In this document: positions 55,401 through 60,235 of the stretch, piece after piece
How the letters are laid out: each line of letters begins with the position of its first letter
How positions within the stretch are numbered: the stretch's first letter is position 1
Source of the DNA: Methylomonas sp.
Lineage (GTDB): Bacteria; Pseudomonadota; Gammaproteobacteria; Methylococcales; Methylomonadaceae
Direction: 5' to 3'
Assembly (NCBI GenBank): GCA_026989395.1
Contig: JALSJK010000105.1
Span: 1 to 60,235, forward strand
Length of the DNA: 60,235 bases
Program-made: the position numbers and the translations under genes
The notes under the pieces: generated by a model
The model's input: only the letters and a program-made list of their open reading frames with translations
Database searches by the model: none
Told to the model about the DNA's origin: nothing

Positions 55401-56817
55401 CCCCCTTGATTTTTTGAATGACATTAGTCGTGGAATGCCCTTCAATAAAACCAAGCAACTCAACTCTGCCGCCATTCGCCAAGACTTCTTTATGACCGGC
55501 AATTTCAGTAATATCAGTGTAATCGCCCCCCTTCACCAAAATATCAGGTAAGATTTTTCCAATCATCTGCTGCGGCGTGTCTTCTTGAAAAGCGACTACC
55601 CAATCGACACATTCCAGTGCCGCCAACATTTGCATCCGATAATCCAGATCGTGGATTGGCCGTTTGGGTCCTTTTAGACGTCTGACAGAATCATCACTGT
55701 TGACCAGTACAATTAAGCGATCACCCAAATTCCTGGCTTGCTGCAAGTAACTGATATGCCCGGGATGCAAAATATCAAAACAACCATTGGTCAAAACAAT
55801 TTTCTCGCCTTCCTGTCTTGCCGCCCGCATCGCGATTAATAATTCGTCCAGGCTAATAACACCTCGTTTGTGCGCTCTTTGACCGCTCAATGCATAACTG
55901 AATTCTTCGGCAGTAAAACTGGCTGTTCCCATTTTGCCAACCACTATACCCGCTCCAACATTTGCTAATGTCGTTGCTTCCTGAATCGATGCATTGGCAG
56001 CTAAACTGGCAGCTAATACTGAAATTACCGTATCTCCAGCCCCTGTCACATCAAAAACCTCTCTGGCATGGGTAGGTAAATGTAATGGCTGTTCATTTTT
56101 GCTCAACAAAGTCATTCCGTGCTCGCCACGGGTAACTAATAACGCCTTTAAATCAAGCTCCTGTAGTAATTTTTCACCCTTTGTCACTAACTGCGGCTGA
56201 TCCAGACAATCGCCGACAACCGCTTCAAACTCACTCAAATTTGGCGTGATGATTGAAGCATGCCGATATCTGCTAAAATCAGTACCCTTTGGATCAACCA
56301 AAACTGGCTTATTAGCCTTTTTGCACAGATCAATCAACTTTTCCACTTCACTCAATGTCCCTTTGCCATAATCCGACAACACCACAACATCAATGTGCTC
56401 AAGAATAGCCGTACAATCTGTCACTAACCGCCCGGTATCAACATCTTTAAAGCCACCTTCAAAATCCAGCCTGATCAACTGCTGATGACGACTCATAACA
56501 CGTAATTTAGTAATCGTGGGATGCCCCGACAATCTTAATAGCCGACAGTCAACACCTGCTTCTTCAAGAACTTTCTGTAAAGCATCTGCCGCCTCATCCT
56601 GACCGCAAAGTCCTGCCAAACAAACTTTCGCCCCTAAGGAGGCCATATTTAATGCCACGTTACCCGCGCCACCAGCTCGTTGCTCCTCATCCTGAACATG
56701 AACAACCGGAACCGGCGCTTCGGGAGAAATTCTTGATGTCGGACCATGCCAGTAACGGTCAAGCATCAGGTCACCAATGACCAGGATTCGAGCAGAACTA
56801 TAATCGGGTAATTGCAT
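55387..56817 (-). CDS. hldE: HldE, bifunctional heptose-7-phosphate kinase / heptose-1-phosphate adenylyltransferase
   Basis: Provides ADP-heptose for lipopolysaccharide core. N-terminal ribokinase-type kinase domain ([54 protein letters not shown]) and C-terminal cytidylyltransferase-like domain ([37 protein letters not shown]). Full-length fusion of 476 residues from the ATG at 56817. Transcribed ahead of and overlapping ubiA. Confidence 0.96.
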   Translation of the reverse strand: MQLPDYSSARILVIGDLMLDRYWHGPTSRISPEAPVPVVHVQDEEQRAGGAGNVALNMASLGAKVCLAGLCGQDEAADALQKVLEEAGVDCRLLRLSGHPTITKLRVMSRHQQLIRLDFEGGFKDVDTGRLVTDCTAILEHIDVVVLSDYGKGTLSEVEKLIDLCKKANKPVLVDPKGTDFSRYRHASIITPNLSEFEAVVGDCLDQPQLVTKGEKLLQELDLKALLVTRGEHGMTLLSKNEQPLHLPTHAREVFDVTGAGDTVISVLAASLAANASIQEATTLANVGAGIVVGKMGTASFTAEEFSYALSGQRAHKRGVISLDELLIAMRAARQEGEKIVLTNGCFDILHPGHISYLQQARNLGDRLIVLVNSDDSVRRLKGPKRPIHDLDYRMQMLAALECVDWVVAFQEDTPQQMIGKILPDILVKGGDYTDITEIAGHKEVLANGGRVELLGFIEGHSTTNVIQKIKGDDSE

Positions 56818-56921
56818 TGCTATTAAAATACCGTCAAAATGAAATTTAAACGCGCACACCAGTTCAAGCCGGAGCGCAAGATATAATATAATGGCTCAAA
56901 TGACACAAAGAGTGCAAACAA

Positions 56922-57272
56922 ATGAAGGTAAAAATTTATCACAACCCCCGCTGCAGTAAATCTAGAAATACCTTACAGTTATTACGTGACCGCGGTATTG
57001 AACCGGAAATCATCGAATATTTAAAAAATCCGCCAACTGCGGAAGAACTCGATGAAATTTTGCAAATGCTGGACATGGAACCCCGAGACCTGATGCGCAA
57101 AAGAGAACCTGAATACAAAGCCACAGGGATGGATGATGACTCTCTGGATCGCCAGGCCCTGATTAATGGCATGGTTGCCACACCTAAACTAATTGAACGC
57201 CCTATCGTGATAGCCAACGGAAAAGCAGCAATTGGCAGACCGCCAGAAAATGTAATGGCAATAATAGAGTAG
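56922..57272 (+). CDS. arsC: ArsC-family arsenate reductase (glutaredoxin-type)
   Basis: A 116-residue thioredoxin-fold protein. The catalytic Cys sits in YHNPRCSKSRNTL near residue 11; the segment ALINGMVATPKLIERPIVI contains the arsenate-site Arg, and GRPPENV closes the domain. No arsR, arsB or other ars gene is near, so a housekeeping role (YfgD-like) is as likely as arsenic resistance. First of a five-gene plus-strand run arsC-wrbA-DUF2069-hda-panE. Confidence 0.88.
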   Translation: MKVKIYHNPRCSKSRNTLQLLRDRGIEPEIIEYLKNPPTAEELDEILQMLDMEPRDLMRKREPEYKATGMDDDSLDRQALINGMVATPKLIERPIVIANGKAAIGRPPENVMAIIE

Positions 57273-57307
57273 TTTTTCAGGCAACTTTACAATAATCCGA
57301 TAATTAA

Positions 57308-58266
<959 letters not shown>

Positions 58267-58268
58267 AA

Positions 58269-58973
58269 ATGGCAATTCAACACCCGCTGCAATTTGATTA
58301 TGGTAATCACTATAATTTTTCTACATTTTATGCGGGCAACAATCAGGAACTCATCCAGCAATTACAAAAAAACGCATCGGGTAAAGGTGAACAACAAATA
58401 TTTTTTTGGGGGAGTCAAGGACTGGGTAAAAGTCATTTATTACAGGCATGCTGTTTTGAGGCCCATTTAAAACAACGCAGTAATTTTTATCTGTTATTGG
58501 AATCAGAAGCATTACCTGACCCCGATATTCTTCTGGGACTGGAAAAAACTCAGTTAGTTTGTATTGATAATATTGATAACATTACTGGTAACCAAGAGTG
58601 GGAGTATGCATTATTCAGGTTTTATAATCTGCATCAGGAACTGCAAAATCATTTAATCATCAGTTCTTCAAGTCCCGCAAACGCGCTTAACATCTCATTA
58701 CCAGATCTAAAAACCCGATTAGGCTGGGGCTTGAACATGAAGATCAATTCTTTAAATGATGAACAGCGTATAGCGGCATTAACAATGAAGGCACAAACCA
58801 TGGGACTTGAATTAACGCCAAGAACAGCCAATTATTTACTAACCCGTTGCGTTCGTGATTTACCCTTACTCTGGGAGTTTCTGAATAAAATAGACCATGC
58901 AACGCTGGCAGCCCAACGAAAACCAACTATTCCATTAATCAAAGAAATTCTGCAACAAAATCAAAGCTTATGA
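58269..58973 (+). CDS. hda: Hda, DnaA regulatory inactivator
   Basis: DnaA-like AAA+ protein that, with the sliding clamp, stimulates hydrolysis of DnaA-bound ATP. The N-terminus IQHPLQFDYG holds a clamp-binding-type motif, Walker A is WGSQGLGKSHLLQA, Walker B LVCIDNIDNI, and the lid region RTANYLLTRCVRDLPLLWEF is present. No DnaA-type DNA-binding domain. 234 residues, normal. 2 bp after DUF2069 and overlapping panE by 4 bp. Confidence 0.93.
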   Translation: MAIQHPLQFDYGNHYNFSTFYAGNNQELIQQLQKNASGKGEQQIFFWGSQGLGKSHLLQACCFEAHLKQRSNFYLLLESEALPDPDILLGLEKTQLVCIDNIDNITGNQEWEYALFRFYNLHQELQNHLIISSSSPANALNISLPDLKTRLGWGLNMKINSLNDEQRIAALTMKAQTMGLELTPRTANYLLTRCVRDLPLLWEFLNKIDHATLAAQRKPTIPLIKEILQQNQSL

Positions 58974-59911
58974 AAGTTCTCGTTATTGGCGCTGGCGCAA
59001 TTGGTGGATTTTACGGCGCATTGTTAGCAAAACAAGGGGCTGATGTTTCTGTGGTTTGTCGCTCCAATTACCAGCAAGTAAAGCAAGCTGGCCTGACCAT
59101 TGACAGCCACTGTTTAGGTCAATGGAATTTCAAACCCACACAGGTCTTACAACATGTTGCCGATTATCAAGGTACTGCTGATTATATTTTGCTCTGCACC
59201 AAGGTGGTTCCCGAACTAGACCGAGTCAAACTCATTAAAAATGCGGTTAAACCAGAAACCTCAATCGTTTTCATCCAAAATGGCGTAGAAATTGAGCAAG
59301 AATTACTGGCAACTTTTCCAGAAAACGAAATCGTCAGCGGCTTAGCGTTTATTTGCAGTAACAGGATAACAGCAAACACTATTTCTCATCTTGCTTATGG
59401 ACGGCTGACGCTTGGTAATGTGCCGGGGAGTGTCAGTAGTAAAACCCAAGAATTGGCTAATACCTTTAATCAATCTGGAATCAAATGTCAGACAACTGAA
59501 GATATTATTAAAGCACGTTGGCAAAAATGTGTCTGGAACGCACCTTTTAACCCGTTATCGGTATTGTCTGACGGCTTGTTCACCCTGGATATTTTGACTA
59601 GCCAGGAAGCTTATGTCAGAAAGATCATGCAGGAAGTCGTCAAAATAGCTGCTGCAACGAATCATCCTCTAGCGCCCGATATTATCGACATCAATGTATC
59701 CAGCACCTACGCCATGCCTCCTTACAAAACCAGTATGCTACTGGATTTTGAAGCAGGAAGACCCATGGAAACCGAAGCTATATTAGGCAATGCAGTTCGT
59801 GCCGGCCTTAGGGAAAACGTACCCTGCCCATACCTCGAATCAATTTATGCCATGATGCAATTAAAAGTTTTAGAACCACTTACCACGGCATCGGCATCCC
59901 GTCATACTTAA
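58970..59911 (+). CDS. panE: 2-dehydropantoate 2-reductase (ketopantoate reductase, PanE/ApbA)
   Basis: NADPH-dependent reductase for pantothenate synthesis. VIGAGAIGGFYGALLAKQGA at the start is the Rossmann motif; LLCTKVVPELD and the catalytic Lys in ARWQKCVWNAPFNPL are family features, and the C-terminal helical domain ends with PCPYLESIYAMM. 313 residues. The 3' end overlaps the truncated SDR gene on the other strand by 32 bp. Overlap ATGA with hda indicates coupling. Confidence 0.93.
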   Translation: MKVLVIGAGAIGGFYGALLAKQGADVSVVCRSNYQQVKQAGLTIDSHCLGQWNFKPTQVLQHVADYQGTADYILLCTKVVPELDRVKLIKNAVKPETSIVFIQNGVEIEQELLATFPENEIVSGLAFICSNRITANTISHLAYGRLTLGNVPGSVSSKTQELANTFNQSGIKCQTTEDIIKARWQKCVWNAPFNPLSVLSDGLFTLDILTSQEAYVRKIMQEVVKIAAATNHPLAPDIIDINVSSTYAMPPYKTSMLLDFEAGRPMETEAILGNAVRAGLRENVPCPYLESIYAMMQLKVLEPLTTASASRHT

Positions 59912-60113
59912 CAAAATCACCGGAAATTTCCAAGCGAAAATCATTAATAACCCGAATCATTCCCGATACGCTTTCATCAACGTCAATCAAGCCATTTGGA
60001 CCGCCCATATCAGTTCGCACCCAGCCTGGATGAAAAATTAACACACCAACTTGTTCCGGGAACAAATCAATAGCAAGCGTTTTCATGGCTGCATTCAACG
60101 CTGCCTTACTATA
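59880..60113 (-). pseudogene. short-chain dehydrogenase/reductase, 3' fragment cut by an IS
   Basis: The fragment reads YSKAALNAAMKTLAIDLFPE, then FHPGWVRTDMGG, the C-terminal part of a classical SDR of the carbonyl-reductase type starting exactly at the catalytic Tyr of YxxxK. The codon for this Tyr (60111-60113) contains the TA where the IS joins, and in the IS the frame meets TAG at once. The N-terminal Rossmann half is outside the window or on another contig. It overlaps the panE end by 32 bp on the opposite strand. Confidence 0.85.
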
Positions 60114-60233
60114 CTATCCACGATCAAGAATACCCGGCTTTGCCCTCAATAATCTGAAACTTTTCATTCAACAATGCACGCAAAGGAGCATGATGCTCAT
60201 CGAGGTTGTCGAAGAAGTTTGTACAAGCCTGTT
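60110..60233 (-). mobile_element. 3' end of an insertion sequence (transposase C-terminus), right copy
   Basis: Exact reverse complement of 1-124. The transposase tail is read on the minus strand from 60231 to 60124, entering the window from outside. The two copies point toward each other. The join with host sequence is at a TA inside the SDR gene. Confidence 0.8.
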
Positions 60234-60235
60234 TA

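Overview
The window (about 60.2 kb, AT-rich, roughly 40% GC by eye) looks like a chromosomal piece of a gammaproteobacterium. The evidence is the gamma/beta-type gene content (hslVU, hda, ubiB-ubiJ-ubiE, ubiA, greB, sbcB, holA, cbpA-cbpM, hldE). A MxaD-like protein, a VPxPA-type exosortase system and the general gene style suggest a methylotroph such as a Methylococcales member; this is inference, since no methanol or methane oxidation enzyme lies in the window.

Both ends carry the same 124-bp sequence in inverted orientation (1-124 and 60110-60233). It encodes the last 35 residues of a transposase, so two inverted copies of one insertion sequence flank the region, or the contig simply breaks at a multicopy IS. 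The right copy cuts a short-chain dehydrogenase exactly at its catalytic tyrosine codon. The left copy abuts an alpha/beta hydrolase whose 5' end may be lost.

Layout. 0-2.4 kb: hydrolase, TIGR01777 epimerase-like protein, GFA-type zinc protein. 2.4-7.8 kb (minus): ubiquinone genes ubiE-ubiJ-ubiB behind hslV-hslU-DUF971. 7.8-8.4 kb: decayed IS21-type remnant. 8.4-17.8 kb (minus): surface polysaccharide and exosortase block (galU, mannose-1-phosphate guanylyltransferase, galE, TPR lipoprotein PrsT, WecA-like transferase, exosortase-EpsI fusion). 17.9-24.9 kb (minus): six-gene MoxR/DUF58/DUF4381/VWA/VWA-TPR/BatD operon. 25-30.7 kb (minus): atypical Nramp-like transporter, dicarboxylate/amino-acid symporter, Lon-like protease, GreB. 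30.8-34.7 kb (minus): small hypothetical, YVTN beta-propeller plus MxaD-like pair, a 166-bp palindromic repeat, exonuclease I. 35-39.5 kb (plus): GlgX and an unusual Wzz-like protein. 39.8-44.4 kb: LeuB-like dehydrogenase, thioredoxin-like protein, rpe, a VPxPA-CTERM protein that is a plausible substrate of the exosortase, and holA. 44.6-48.4 kb (plus): envelope and cytosolic protein quality control (Do protease, CbpA, CbpM, HtpX-like). 48.5-51.8 kb (minus): a substrate-binding lipoprotein translationally coupled to a hybrid histidine kinase, behind a perfect 12+12 dyad. 52.1-53.2 kb: a membrane protein gene broken by a 16-bp tandem duplication, then a charged helical protein. 53.4-56.8 kb: YaiI-type protein, nitroreductase, ubiA, hldE. 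56.9-59.9 kb (plus): arsC-like, wrbA, DUF2069, hda, panE.

No tRNA, rRNA or CRISPR array was seen. Most of the window is ordinary core genome. The observations most worth checking are the frameshifting 16-bp duplication, the coupled binding-protein/kinase pair with its dyad, the Wzz protein with a receiver-like N-terminus and (TS)9 repeat, two MITE-like palindromes, and the terminal IS copies. I found no clearly new multi-gene system.
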